The position numbers were made by a program, and so were the translations under genes. 63,775 nt of DNA from an uncultured Prevotellaceae bacterium. GTDB lineage: Bacteria; Bacteroidota; Bacteroidia; Bacteroidales; Bacteroidaceae. Location of the stretch: positions 1 to 63,775 of the forward strand of contig CALBJW010000213.1 of the NCBI GenBank assembly GCA_937893145.1, in the 5' to 3' direction. This document shows positions 15,031 to 24,768 of this stretch, piece by piece; position 1 is the first letter of the stretch; the number at the start of each line of letters is the position of its first letter. A model generated the notes under the pieces. The model did no database searches. It had not been told where the DNA came from and saw only the letters and a list, made by a program, of their open reading frames with translations.

Positions 15031-17214
15031 TTATTTTATCACTTTTATAATCTTGTTGCCTTTTCTGATGACATTGAATCCTTTTTGAATATTTTGAGTT
15101 CTAAGTCCTGCAGCATTGTAATACTCTGCCTTACCCTCATCAATAATTGACGACTGACTTATTGAGGAAGGAATAGTGTCTGTGGACCACCTACCAAGTA
15201 CGGGATTGTAGTAGTAAGTACAATCTTCTGTTCGCCCTTCGGTAGATGTGTAGCCATCAACATTGCGAAGTTGTGCAGAGGTGATAGGAATTGAAACATA
15301 AGAGATATCAATTACCTTCTGGGTAACTTGCCACGTTTCATCGAGTTCACTCTTTTTGCCCTCGAAGGAGATTTCTCCCGCCCAATCATCAGTACAGCAA
15401 ATGTTTGCTCCACCACGAGTTGTAAACAAGCCACCATCTTTGACTGTTAACTTACCTCGAACATCAATCATCGCATCATCAAGTGTGATACGCTTATAGG
15501 TGCATGAAGGTGAGAATGTTAGGGTAAAGGTTGAGAAACCTGAATATACGCCCCATTCATCACTATCATACACAAAAACATTGGTACCATCGACGAGTAG
15601 TTCTGCATTTCTACCTATGGTCATCTCCACTCCAGGAAGTATTGCCAATCCATTTTTGTTGTTTATGGTAAGGGTTCCATTGTCAAGGAAGATTGACAGG
15701 TTGTTAGTAAGCGGAAGAACATAGTCGTCAGAGATAATCAGCACATCAACCAGATTGATAGCCAATGTGCCAAGTTTGGCATCTCCATCGACTTCATAAA
15801 TCTGTCTATCTCGGGAAGAGTCATAGCGCTTTGTGACAGAAGACCCTTCACCAAGAATGAACATGCCATCTTCTCCTATAAATGTGAAGTAGTCCGTAAC
15901 ACATACTCGGGTATCAACTCCCACACAAGCACAAGTCATTTCCTTTGCACCATGATGGATTGTCATTGGGACCTCTACGTTCTGGACAAAGTACTGATTT
16001 AGAGGGAACACGAGTTGAGAATTGCCAGCCATATCGGTTGTACCATTACCACCTCTGAACTGGGAGAGTTGGAACTGTTCATAGACGGTGGCGCCTGAAT
16101 TCACAATGACATTTCCTTCACCTAAAATATATCCCCATGCATATAATTCTGCTCCAGAATTGAGAATCATGGAACTACCCTTCTGCATTTGTATGCAACC
16201 ATAAGCACCTATTATATTAGTACCCGATTTAGGGTCATTGCCATGAATAGCATAGAGTGTGGCAGGAATACTTATTGTGCCGTTTACAGTAAGAGTAGCT
16301 CCTTCAGGAATTGTCAACTGACTGTACTTGTAAGGAGCGATATACGAATGGATGCCCATTGGAGGTCTATTGGCGGCATAGCAGTCGTGTTCATCATTGA
16401 AAGGAATGAGAAGAGTTTTGCCCTCAGGAATAACATATTCCTTTGGTTCTAATTCTCCATCGCCCACCAAAACAACTATGCCGCTATCGTTAGCAGCCAG
16501 GAATGCCTCGTTCAGGTCGTAATATGGTTTGTCGTTATCATCTGCGAGAAAAACTGGCAACGTTTCCTTGACAAATTCAACACCCACCTTTACGTTCTCA
16601 TTAAAAGCCTTATTTGCTATTGCAGAATAAGAAAAGTAGGATTTTGTTCCATCTTCATACTGCATATACCACGCAAGAACTTTATATCCTTTTGGTGGAA
16701 CAGCTGTAAAGGTGATATGTTCTCTTGTTATTAAAGTGCCAGCCCCCTCAATCGTTTTTATTCCATCTGTAGCCGATACACTTCCATCATCTGGCTGGAG
16801 GAGAACAACATCACATGTTGCCTTACTTATGAAATTGGCATATACATGCGCTTCATTGATTGTGCTTCCTACTGTTGAACAATTGACATTCACCTGATAA
16901 GGATTTGCTAAAGAGACAATCTTTCCACCCTCATCGTCTGACCACCCAATAAATTCGTAATCATTACTTATAGGTTTTGCAAAAGCATAGAATGTTTTTA
17001 GTTCACCTTTTGTGTCAGAAGCTTGGGTATTCTCTATAGATTCCGTTTCATACTCGTCATCGAAATCAATATCATCTTCTGCCACATACACCTTGCCCAT
17101 GCCTGAAGAGGCGGAAGATACATGAACGGTGAGTTTTGCCATATAGCTGTTTGCAGACACCCGTATTACAGATGCTGCTAACAAAACACAAAACAAAAGA
17201 ATTCTTCTACTCAT
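15031..17214 (-). CDS. Secreted beta-helix-like surface protein
   Basis: Start taken at the ATG giving MSRRILLFCVLLAASVIRVS, a typical signal peptide. An ATG seven codons upstream would overlap the previous gene by 10 nt. The product has 727 aa. The N-terminal part (about 20-210) has two modules like those of InlB B-repeats/bacterial Ig-like folds (YEFIGWSDDEGG; YKVLAWYMQ). The centre (about 240-600) is repetitive and probably a parallel beta-helix, with YAWGYILGEGNVIVNSGA and FRGGN. The C-terminal NAAGLRTQNIQKGFNVI plus a basic end is a sorting tail. It is a tandem paralogue of the next upstream protein (17226-19508). It is the last gene of the polysaccharide operon, so it may be exported together with, or bind, the glycan. 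Function unknown. Confidence 0.8.
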   Translation of the reverse strand: MSRRILLFCVLLAASVIRVSANSYMAKLTVHVSSASSGMGKVYVAEDDIDFDDEYETESIENTQASDTKGELKTFYAFAKPISNDYEFIGWSDDEGGKIVSLANPYQVNVNCSTVGSTINEAHVYANFISKATCDVVLLQPDDGSVSATDGIKTIEGAGTLITREHITFTAVPPKGYKVLAWYMQYEDGTKSYFSYSAIANKAFNENVKVGVEFVKETLPVFLADDNDKPYYDLNEAFLAANDSGIVVLVGDGELEPKEYVIPEGKTLLIPFNDEHDCYAANRPPMGIHSYIAPYKYSQLTIPEGATLTVNGTISIPATLYAIHGNDPKSGTNIIGAYGCIQMQKGSSMILNSGAELYAWGYILGEGNVIVNSGATVYEQFQLSQFRGGNGTTDMAGNSQLVFPLNQYFVQNVEVPMTIHHGAKEMTCACVGVDTRVCVTDYFTFIGEDGMFILGEGSSVTKRYDSSRDRQIYEVDGDAKLGTLAINLVDVLIISDDYVLPLTNNLSIFLDNGTLTINNKNGLAILPGVEMTIGRNAELLVDGTNVFVYDSDEWGVYSGFSTFTLTFSPSCTYKRITLDDAMIDVRGKLTVKDGGLFTTRGGANICCTDDWAGEISFEGKKSELDETWQVTQKVIDISYVSIPITSAQLRNVDGYTSTEGRTEDCTYYYNPVLGRWSTDTIPSSISQSSIIDEGKAEYYNAAGLRTQNIQKGFNVIRKGNKIIKVIK

Positions 17215-17225
17215 TAATTGACAAT

Positions 17226-19508
17226 TTATTTCCAAAGGATTAATTTCTCAAGTACCTTAACATCTTCTGCATCTACCTTTCCATCTTCATTAGCATCAGC
17301 ATTGCTGGATGTATCGGTTGACTTACCATTGATGATGTTTACAAGTGTTACGATATCCTTAATGTCAACTCTGCCATCACTGTTGACATCGCCACTCTTT
17401 TTGTTCAAATGCCAGAAACCACCAACATTATAATATATGTCACCATTCTTGACATCTGATGTGGAAACACATTCGCCATCACGATTTTGTAAAGACGCAA
17501 TCTGCACAGGAATTTCAGAGAAGGATGGTTCATTTCCTGTTTGGGTTGACTGATATGTACTCACTAATTCTCCAGCTTCGCTGCCGAACTGAACAGAACC
17601 AGTACCTTTGGAACTGAACAGGTCTGTATGGTTAGATGTAGAATACAAATGTCCATTAACGATAAACTTTCCGTTTACATCAATGGAAGCATCTGGAAGG
17701 TCGGCAGCAACACGAGTATGAACCCTTGTTGGGGAATAGGTCAACGGTATGAAACTGCCTGTAAAGCAGTATTTCTCCTTAAACCATGTGTCGTGGTCAT
17801 AGACAAAGAGGTCTGGAGTTTTTTCCACACCAAGTTGGAATTCTGCTCCTTCATCAATAATCAGTTTGAAGCCAGGAAGCATTGCAACGTCATTATCAAC
17901 AGTAAGTTTTGAATTTGGATTCAGCTTGACAGTCATATTATTGGTGAGTGGCAAGACATAATCGACAGAAGAAACAGTTTTGCCTTCCTGGGTTATTTCA
18001 ATTCCACCAATCTTGGCAGAGCCTTCTAATATGTATTCGATGCGATCTGTATTGGCATCATATTTCTTTACTAACGAAGAACCCTTTGAAAGGATAAATA
18101 ATCCTTCTGTTGAACTTACAAATGTAGCAGAAGTTGGTACAGGTTTACGGTCAATAGACACACACGAGTACAGATTCTCTTTTGCACCATATTCTATTTT
18201 AAGGGATGCCTCAATGTTCTGAATGTAATACTGATTCAAAGGGAACACCTTTTGGACATTACCAGCCAAACCGGTAGAAGAGTTTCCACCTCGGAAGTCT
18301 GTAAACTGGAAATTCTCATAAACTGCAGAACCAGACTGTGCAACAATGTCACCTTCACCAGTTATGTATCCCCAAGCATAGAGGTTTGCCCCATTAACAA
18401 GTGTTATGTTACTGCCCTTTTCCATCTTAATATGTCCGTAAGGACCCTGCACACATCCTGCATATTTCGAGCCACCATTTCCTGCTGCAATTTTCGCAGA
18501 CACGCTAACGGCTCCTGAAACATTGAGATGAACACCTGGAGCAAGAGTCAAAGTCTTGTACAGGGATGGAGTAGTATAATTGGCGTTGGATGTGAATCCA
18601 TAATTCTCTGGTTCTTCTTCGTAACAGGTGTTGTCTGCATCAAAAGGAATCAGCAAGGTTACGCCCTTAGGAATGAACGCATTGGATTCCAACGTGTAAT
18701 CTCCAATCATTTTTACAACCTTATCATCAGGAGATTTCAAGGCAGCACTAATAGCCTCTGTAAGAGTCATGTAGTATTCATCTGCGACCTTGAAGTAACC
18801 TGCCTTAAACTCAGCACCGATCTTAGTTTCTTTGGTAAACGACCTTGTAATTGTGGCGTTAGTATCTTCCAAATACGTCTTGTTGCCCTGAGCATCCATT
18901 TCATACCAACGATAGAAGCCATAGCCATTATGAGGATTGGCGGTGATTGTCAAAGTATAGTTATCATGTGTCTTAACTGGAACACCAGGAGTAATCTTTG
19001 GATAATTCTCTACTCCAGTAGTGGCGTATGAGCCTAAACCATCGGAAGGAAGGTATGTGACATCAAAACTTTTTTCGTTCTTTACGAAAACAGCCTGTAC
19101 TGTTGCTTCAGGCATAATCTCGCCTTTCAATGCAGTAGATCTGACATAAATAATGGCTTTTTCTGCTTTTGCTGGATCCTCATAGCTGACAATATCATCC
19201 GTAGATGACCATTCTTGAAACTTATATCCATAATTTGGCTTTGCATAAGCATAAAAGGGAACATCCGCGTACTTATTATATGGAGCACCAACAGAATCTT
19301 GTATCGAACTTTGACTATGTGTTTTTGTTATAGACCCTGTATATACAGATGGGAGAACTACGTTATTTTCATCGATTTCCAAATAAACAAAACCTTCTGC
19401 CGTTTTTGATTTTACAGTCAGTTTTGAGAAATACGTGTTAGCACCTGCCATTGCTTGTCCTATAGACATAACAGCAAGCATAACAATAAAAAATAATCTT
19501 TTTTTCAT
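17226..19508 (-). CDS. Secreted beta-helix-like protein with dockerin-type tail
   Basis: 760 aa with a signal peptide (MKKRLFFIVMLAVMSIGQAM). Two Ig-like modules (YGYKFQEWSSTDD; YGFYRWYEMD) are followed by a beta-helix-like centre containing YAWGYITGEGDIVAQSGSA, FRGGN and VFPLNQYYIQN, shared with the neighbouring paralogue. The last ~65 residues carry two Ca-binding dockerin-like segments (GDVNSDGRVDIKDIVTLVN and DANEDGKVDAEDVKVLEKL) in place of a sorting tail. It is 15 nt downstream of the NTP_transf_5 gene, within the polysaccharide operon. Dockerin-like ends outside cellulosomes are known in Bacteroidota, but their partners usually are not. A surface role is inferred. Confidence 0.82.
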   Translation of the reverse strand: MKKRLFFIVMLAVMSIGQAMAGANTYFSKLTVKSKTAEGFVYLEIDENNVVLPSVYTGSITKTHSQSSIQDSVGAPYNKYADVPFYAYAKPNYGYKFQEWSSTDDIVSYEDPAKAEKAIIYVRSTALKGEIMPEATVQAVFVKNEKSFDVTYLPSDGLGSYATTGVENYPKITPGVPVKTHDNYTLTITANPHNGYGFYRWYEMDAQGNKTYLEDTNATITRSFTKETKIGAEFKAGYFKVADEYYMTLTEAISAALKSPDDKVVKMIGDYTLESNAFIPKGVTLLIPFDADNTCYEEEPENYGFTSNANYTTPSLYKTLTLAPGVHLNVSGAVSVSAKIAAGNGGSKYAGCVQGPYGHIKMEKGSNITLVNGANLYAWGYITGEGDIVAQSGSAVYENFQFTDFRGGNSSTGLAGNVQKVFPLNQYYIQNIEASLKIEYGAKENLYSCVSIDRKPVPTSATFVSSTEGLFILSKGSSLVKKYDANTDRIEYILEGSAKIGGIEITQEGKTVSSVDYVLPLTNNMTVKLNPNSKLTVDNDVAMLPGFKLIIDEGAEFQLGVEKTPDLFVYDHDTWFKEKYCFTGSFIPLTYSPTRVHTRVAADLPDASIDVNGKFIVNGHLYSTSNHTDLFSSKGTGSVQFGSEAGELVSTYQSTQTGNEPSFSEIPVQIASLQNRDGECVSTSDVKNGDIYYNVGGFWHLNKKSGDVNSDGRVDIKDIVTLVNIINGKSTDTSSNADANEDGKVDAEDVKVLEKLILWK

Positions 19509-19523
19509 TTTATGACTTAGTTT

Positions 19524-20645
19524 TTATAAAAATCTACTTAAATATCCTTTTATATAATTAATTAACATACTGTACACTGTCATATCAGAATATAGAGGGT
19601 ACTTGTTTCTGTTATGCCAGATGCATTTAAGAATGTTTATTCTGCTTTCTGTTTTTGACTTTGATTTGCTTTTGGTTGTGCTGTTTTCAAAATTGACAGG
19701 AGCAAAAATATCTGCAAAAAGAAGAGCTTGACTTTTGCTAAGTTTCGAGATATTATGCTGACACTCGACATAGTCACACACACCATCGATGGCATTAAGG
19801 AACTTAGTCAGGCCATATTTATCGCATAATTCGTGGAATGTTTTGGACAAGTCTGATTTAGCCAATTTCTGCCTAATCATAATCCAATCTGTGACATGGC
19901 TCAATTTTATTCCATCTTCTATCAATAGATGTGTACGAGCATGATAAGTGAAGAACAAAGCATCAAAGAGCAACTGCGGATATTCCAACTTGCTATCCTG
20001 TATGAATCCTTCCGAACTTTCTGCCAGCATACTCAACAAGCAAGCATCCAACGACATTACCTTTTCGTCGCCCACTTGTCCACAGCAGTGCTGATGGTTC
20101 TCGATAGTGACCCCCTTGAACAGTACTCTGGAATGTTTTTGCTCGGACTCATCAACACTAACGCCCGCCAACTTCAACATCTTATTAGATTTGCCAAAGT
20201 CACTAACATACACATCAACATCACTACTATATCTATGCTTTGGTTCTGGGTAATATCTTGCAAAAGACATACCCTTGAGAATCAAGGTCCTTATACCGGC
20301 TTTGCTCCAGAACTCAGCAAGTTCGCTAACAGTCTCGAACTTCTGGTCATACATATTGACATACCTATTTGCATAGCCTATAGCCTTCAACATTATCCTG
20401 CGATCAGGAATAGTTCCTAATGGCATCTTGGCAATTCCATCCGCAAACACTCCTACCACCTTATGCCACCTTGCATATTGTACAACTGCAAACCAATCAA
20501 CATCTGCAGGAATCGACACATCGTCTGGAGATGCAATTCCTAATCCAACACGCAAAAATGGGACAAGAGCTTCAGCCTCTTTAGACACATCAGAAGAAAT
20601 ATGGAATGGAGATTTTGCCATTCGATCAATTATGACTTTCGCCAA
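19524..20645 (-). CDS. NTP_transf_5-family nucleotidyltransferase-like protein
   Basis: 373 aa. It has the PF14907-type block LILKGMSFARYYPEPKHRYS followed by SDVDVYV, where the DVDV carboxylates would bind metal. Such genes are frequent inside Bacteroidota and Firmicutes polysaccharide clusters, but the substrate is not known. It overlaps the end of the CapG gene by 16 nt, indicating translational coupling; a second ATG at 20621 would avoid the overlap. The next gene, 15 nt downstream, is the dockerin protein. A sugar-modifying or regulatory role is a guess from context. Confidence 0.75.
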   Translation of the reverse strand: MAKVIIDRMAKSPFHISSDVSKEAEALVPFLRVGLGIASPDDVSIPADVDWFAVVQYARWHKVVGVFADGIAKMPLGTIPDRRIMLKAIGYANRYVNMYDQKFETVSELAEFWSKAGIRTLILKGMSFARYYPEPKHRYSSDVDVYVSDFGKSNKMLKLAGVSVDESEQKHSRVLFKGVTIENHQHCCGQVGDEKVMSLDACLLSMLAESSEGFIQDSKLEYPQLLFDALFFTYHARTHLLIEDGIKLSHVTDWIMIRQKLAKSDLSKTFHELCDKYGLTKFLNAIDGVCDYVECQHNISKLSKSQALLFADIFAPVNFENSTTKSKSKSKTESRINILKCIWHNRNKYPLYSDMTVYSMLINYIKGYLSRFL

Positions 20646-21820
20646 ACCATCTTATTTACTATGCCAACGTAGCTCTGGATAATCTTTACGACCTTAGTCG
20701 AAACGATTTCGTCGGTATAATTTGGAACTGGCATTCCGTGGTCGCCGTTGTTATTCATATCAACAGCACACTCTACAGCTTGGAGAAGAGACTTCTCATC
20801 TATACCTGCAATGAAGAAGCAACCCTTGTCGAGTGCTTCTGGGCGTTCGGTAGATGTTCGAATGCACACAGCGGGGAATGGATGTCTCACACTCGTAAAG
20901 AAACTGCTCTCCTCTGGCAATGTTCCGGAATCTGAGACCACAGCATACGCATTCATCTGGAGGCAGTTATAGTCATGGAATCCTAATGGTTCATGTTGAA
21001 TGACTCTCTTATCCAACTTAAAGCCGGATGCTGCAAGTCGATTACGAGAACGTGGATGACAACTATAAAGGATTGGCATATCATACTTTTCTGCCATAGC
21101 ATTTATGGCATTGAAAAGTGACAAGAAGTTTTTCTCTGTATCTATGTTTTCTTCTCTGTGAGCAGAGAGAAGAATATATTTTCCCTTTTCCAAACCCAAT
21201 CTCGCATGAACATCACTTGCTTCTATCTCGGGAAGATTTTCATGAAGGACTTCCGCCATTGGTGAACCGGTAACGTATGTTCGTTCCTTTGGAAGACCAC
21301 AATCAGCAAGGTATCTGCGTGCATGTTCGGAATAAGCCATATTCACATCAGAGATAATGTCAACGATACGTCGATTTGTCTCTTCTGGAAGGCACTCATC
21401 CTTACATCTGTTTCCAGCTTCCATATGGAAGATTGGAATGTGAAGGCGCTTTGCTCCTATCACGCTGAGACAAGAATTGGTATCACCAAGTACAAGGACT
21501 GCATCTGGCTTGGTCTCAACAAACAGTTTGTATGAACAGTTGATGATATTGCCGCAAGTAGCACCAAGATCATCACCTACAGCATCCATATACACTTCAG
21601 GAGCAGCAAGTTTTAAGTCCTTGAAGAAGATGCCATTGAGATTATAATCGTAGTTCTGTCCTGTATGGGCAAGGATTACATCAAAATACTTTCTACACTT
21701 ATTTATTACTGCTGCAAGACGGATAATCTCAGGTCTTGTGCCAACGATAATGATAAGCTTAAGTTTACCATTATCCTTAAACTTAATATCCGAATAATCA
21801 AACTTAGGTAACTTCTCCAT
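20630..21820 (-). CDS. UDP-GlcNAc 2-epimerase family, CapG/WbjD/FnlC type
   Basis: 396 aa of the WecB/CapG family, with VGTRPEIIRLAAVI near the N-terminus, HMEAGNRCKDECLPEETNRR around residues 135-155 and SDSGTLPEESSFF near the UDP site. It follows the CapE and CapF genes without a gap of note, the usual order for UDP-N-acetyl-L-fucosamine synthesis. By family it performs the last C2 epimerisation, giving UDP-L-FucNAc from UDP-N-acetyl-L-pneumosamine. The reaction is assigned from the three-gene context and sequence type. Confidence 0.9.
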   Translation of the reverse strand: MEKLPKFDYSDIKFKDNGKLKLIIIVGTRPEIIRLAAVINKCRKYFDVILAHTGQNYDYNLNGIFFKDLKLAAPEVYMDAVGDDLGATCGNIINCSYKLFVETKPDAVLVLGDTNSCLSVIGAKRLHIPIFHMEAGNRCKDECLPEETNRRIVDIISDVNMAYSEHARRYLADCGLPKERTYVTGSPMAEVLHENLPEIEASDVHARLGLEKGKYILLSAHREENIDTEKNFLSLFNAINAMAEKYDMPILYSCHPRSRNRLAASGFKLDKRVIQHEPLGFHDYNCLQMNAYAVVSDSGTLPEESSFFTSVRHPFPAVCIRTSTERPEALDKGCFFIAGIDEKSLLQAVECAVDMNNNGDHGMPVPNYTDEIVSTKVVKIIQSYVGIVNKMVWRKS

Positions 21821-21825
21821 TATTT

Positions 21826-23040
21826 CTATTTTTCTACAGGATCAAAGTATGTATCTGCTCTATTAGGGTTGAATATCTCGTTGCAATACATTACGGTCAC
21901 AAGATCATGAGTATCACTTAAATTTATAATGTTGTGTGTATAGCCAGGAAGCATTTGAACTGCCTGGATTTTATCTCCACTCACTTCGTAGTTCCAGATC
22001 TCACCTGTTCCTTCTTTGCGAAGCTGTATGAGACCATGCCCCGAAACAACTATGAAGGTCTCCCACTTGGAGTGATGCCAATGCTGACCTTTTGTGATAC
22101 CTGGTTTTGATATGTTGATTGACACTTGTCCACAGTTGAGCGAATGAACCAATTCGGTAAACGAACCTCTTGGATCAACATTCATCTGCAAATCATAAAT
22201 GGCTTTTTCCTTTGGAAGATAACTGAGGTATGTTGTCATCAACTTGTATCTCAATGAACCTTGCGGAAGTTCTATCATATTGATGCCGCCAATATTAGAA
22301 GCTGCCCTTGAGCATTCCTTTATAATGTCAACGATTTCTCCAAGTGTCGTCTTGTGGGTTGCAGGTACACAACAATAGCGACCGTCTTCCTGCAAGATTG
22401 TATTTACACCATCAAACTCACAATGATGTTCTTTACCAACCAGCGCACCAATCATTTCATCTACAAGGTCATCAATGTAGAGAAGTTCCATCTCTACAGA
22501 TGGGTCATTCACCTGAATTGGAAGGTCGTTAGCTATATTGTTGCAGAACGTAGCAATAGCGGAATTATAATTAGGACGGCACCATTTCCCAAAGAGATTT
22601 GGAAAACGATAGACAAGAACTCTTGCTCCTGTTTCCTCAGAATATTGGAACATAAGTTCTTCACCAGCCTTTTTACTCTTTCCATATTCCGATGTTCCGA
22701 AACGACCAGCCAATGTGGCTTGGATGGAAGAGGATATCATTACAGGACAAGTGTTATTGTACTTCTTCAAGGTGTCGAGCAATGTTGAAGCGAAACCGAA
22801 ATTGCCCTTCATGAAGTCCTCCGGATTTTGAGGACGATTCACTCCTGCAAGATTGAAGACAAAATCACAGTCCTTACACCATGCTTCAAGGTCTTCTGCA
22901 GAAGAATCCACATCATACTCATATACAGCATCAACAACCACACCTTCATACCAACGAGCCTTACCCTCACGAATATTGTTGAGTTGGGAACAAATGTTCT
23001 TGCCCACAAAGCCTTTTGCACCTGTTACTAATACACGCAT
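21826..23040 (-). CDS. Bifunctional reductase/epimerase CapF (WbjC/FnlB type)
   Basis: 404 aa. The N-terminal SDR domain has the NAD(P) site GAKGFVGKNI and the YGKSKKAGEE catalytic motif. The C-terminal cupin (from about residue 290) has the metal-binding GQHWHHSKWETFIVVSGHG. This two-domain layout is specific to CapF enzymes. By family the cupin epimerises C3 and the SDR reduces C4 of the keto-sugar made by CapE. It is 5 nt from CapG and about 20 nt from CapE. It is slightly longer than S. aureus CapF (about 370 aa). Confidence 0.92.
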   Translation of the reverse strand: MRVLVTGAKGFVGKNICSQLNNIREGKARWYEGVVVDAVYEYDVDSSAEDLEAWCKDCDFVFNLAGVNRPQNPEDFMKGNFGFASTLLDTLKKYNNTCPVMISSSIQATLAGRFGTSEYGKSKKAGEELMFQYSEETGARVLVYRFPNLFGKWCRPNYNSAIATFCNNIANDLPIQVNDPSVEMELLYIDDLVDEMIGALVGKEHHCEFDGVNTILQEDGRYCCVPATHKTTLGEIVDIIKECSRAASNIGGINMIELPQGSLRYKLMTTYLSYLPKEKAIYDLQMNVDPRGSFTELVHSLNCGQVSINISKPGITKGQHWHHSKWETFIVVSGHGLIQLRKEGTGEIWNYEVSGDKIQAVQMLPGYTHNIINLSDTHDLVTVMYCNEIFNPNRADTYFDPVEK

Positions 23041-23059
23041 TACTAATGCTTTTGTCTAT

Positions 23060-24109
23060 TTACTGAATAAAATTGCCTTCGCCGCTTAACTCCTTTTGTA
23101 TGTATTCAAGGGCGGCAATCTTTGTTTTTGTCTCTTCAAGATTCAAACGTCTTGTGTTTTCAGAATTAAACTCTGTCAACATATTGCGTTCTATTTCGCC
23201 ATCTTTGAAGAATTTGTCATAGTTGAGACCTCGATTGTCTGCAGGGACTCTATAGAAGTTTCCCATATCTTCAGCCTTAGCACATTCCTCATTTGTAAGA
23301 AGTGTTTCGTACATCTTCTCACCGTGACGAATACCGATAACCTTAATATCTTCTTTCTTACCACCGAAAAGTTCACAAACAGCTTCTGCTTGTGTCTGAA
23401 TAGTACAAGCAGGTGCTTTCTGTACAAGGATATCTCCATTGTGTCCATTCTCAAAGGCAAAGAGTACGAGATCAACTGCTTCTTCAAGTGACATGATGAA
23501 GCGAGTCATCTTAGGTTCAGTAAGAGTAATAGGATTGCCATTCCTTATTTGCTCAATCCAAAGAGGTATGACAGAACCACGACTGCACATCACATTACCA
23601 TAACGTGTACAACATATCTTAGTCTTGCCAGAATAGCGTGACTTAGCAACAGCAATCTTCTCCTCTATCGCTTTGGTAATACCCATAGCATTGATAGGGT
23701 AAGCGGCCTTGTCTGTAGAAAGACAAATGACTGCCTCTACTCCTGCTTCAATAGCAGCAGTCAACACATTGTCCGTACCGATTACGTTGGTCTTAACTGC
23801 CTCCATAGGGAAGAACTCGCAACTTGGCACCTGTTTCAATGCAGCTGCATGGAATATGTAATCTACTCCAGGCATCGCATTCTTACATGACTGCAGACTG
23901 CGCACATCACCAATGAAGAACTTTATCTTATGTGCAACATCAGGATACTTTGCCTGATACTCATGTCGCATATCATCCTGCTTCTTCTCATCTCGCGAGA
24001 AAATACGAATCTCTGCTATATCTGTACGAAGAAAACGGTTGAGCACAGCATTTCCAAACGAACCCGTGCCACCAGTAATCATCAATGTTTTACCTGCAAA
24101 AATACTCAT
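23060..24109 (-). CDS. UDP-GlcNAc 4,6-dehydratase/5-epimerase CapE (WbjB/FnlA type)
   Basis: 349 aa, soluble SDR with ITGGTGSFGNAVLNRFL at the N-terminus, AAALKQVPSCEFFPMEA, and STDKAAYPINAMGITKA, where Met again occupies the catalytic Tyr position. RHGEKMYETLLTNEE in the C-terminal part is typical of the CapE group. It catalyses the first step from UDP-GlcNAc towards UDP-L-FucNAc. It lies directly before CapF and CapG, so the full pathway is encoded. Confidence 0.93.
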   Translation of the reverse strand: MSIFAGKTLMITGGTGSFGNAVLNRFLRTDIAEIRIFSRDEKKQDDMRHEYQAKYPDVAHKIKFFIGDVRSLQSCKNAMPGVDYIFHAAALKQVPSCEFFPMEAVKTNVIGTDNVLTAAIEAGVEAVICLSTDKAAYPINAMGITKAIEEKIAVAKSRYSGKTKICCTRYGNVMCSRGSVIPLWIEQIRNGNPITLTEPKMTRFIMSLEEAVDLVLFAFENGHNGDILVQKAPACTIQTQAEAVCELFGGKKEDIKVIGIRHGEKMYETLLTNEECAKAEDMGNFYRVPADNRGLNYDKFFKDGEIERNMLTEFNSENTRRLNLEETKTKIAALEYIQKELSGEGNFIQ

Positions 24110-24123
24110 AAAACAATTTGTCT

Positions 24124-24768
24124 CTATTCTTTATATTTTAACAACTTTGCAGGAATACCTGCCATAACCGCATTTGGCTCAACATCTTTAATCACAACAG
24201 CTCCTGCACCTATCATACAATTTTCGCCAAGAGAATGAACCCCTGTCATTATTGTTGAACCTATGCCACAAAACGCATATTTATGGGCATTGATCAACGC
24301 TCCGAAATTACATCCTGTAGATAGGAAAACTCCTTCTTCTAAAACAGTATGATGAGCTATATTTACCCCAGCAGATATCATTGTATAATCCTTAATGACT
24401 GTATATGGCATGATATGAGAACCCAAAAGAATATATACCCCTTCTCCTAAAGTTACATTATTAGAAACAATAGCAGAATGATGAATAAAACTGGGAGTTT
24501 TATACCCAAGTGCTTTTGCCATAGAAAGAAACTTAACACGGAGTTTATTATCACCAAGGGGACAATATACAGCCTCCACACCATGAGTAGCTTGTAAAGA
24601 TTCAAGCATAGCGATGTTTCCCAACACAGGAACTCCTCTCACGTATGTACCTATGATTTTTGGATTATCATCCAAAAAACCCACAACTTCTACACCTGCC
24701 TCTTGCAAGTAATTCAAATACACTTCCCCGTAAGTGCCTGCACAAATTATCACACTTTTCATATTCAA
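24124..24768 (-). CDS. PglD/NeuD-family sugar acetyltransferase
   Basis: 214 aa. It has an N-terminal Rossmann-like part (IICAGTYGEVYLNYL; GFLDDNP) and a C-terminal left-handed beta-helix of hexapeptide repeats. The motif VNIAHHTVLEEGVFLSTG includes the His expected to act as base. The ending GAGAVVIKDVEPNAVMAGIPAKLL is typical. By family it N-acetylates an amino-sugar nucleotide such as UDP-4-amino-QuiNAc. It is one base from the PglC-like transferase gene, the same pairing as in Campylobacter-type pathways. The aminotransferase that would make its substrate is not in the window. Confidence 0.87.
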   Translation of the reverse strand: MNMKSVIICAGTYGEVYLNYLQEAGVEVVGFLDDNPKIIGTYVRGVPVLGNIAMLESLQATHGVEAVYCPLGDNKLRVKFLSMAKALGYKTPSFIHHSAIVSNNVTLGEGVYILLGSHIMPYTVIKDYTMISAGVNIAHHTVLEEGVFLSTGCNFGALINAHKYAFCGIGSTIMTGVHSLGENCMIGAGAVVIKDVEPNAVMAGIPAKLLKYKE

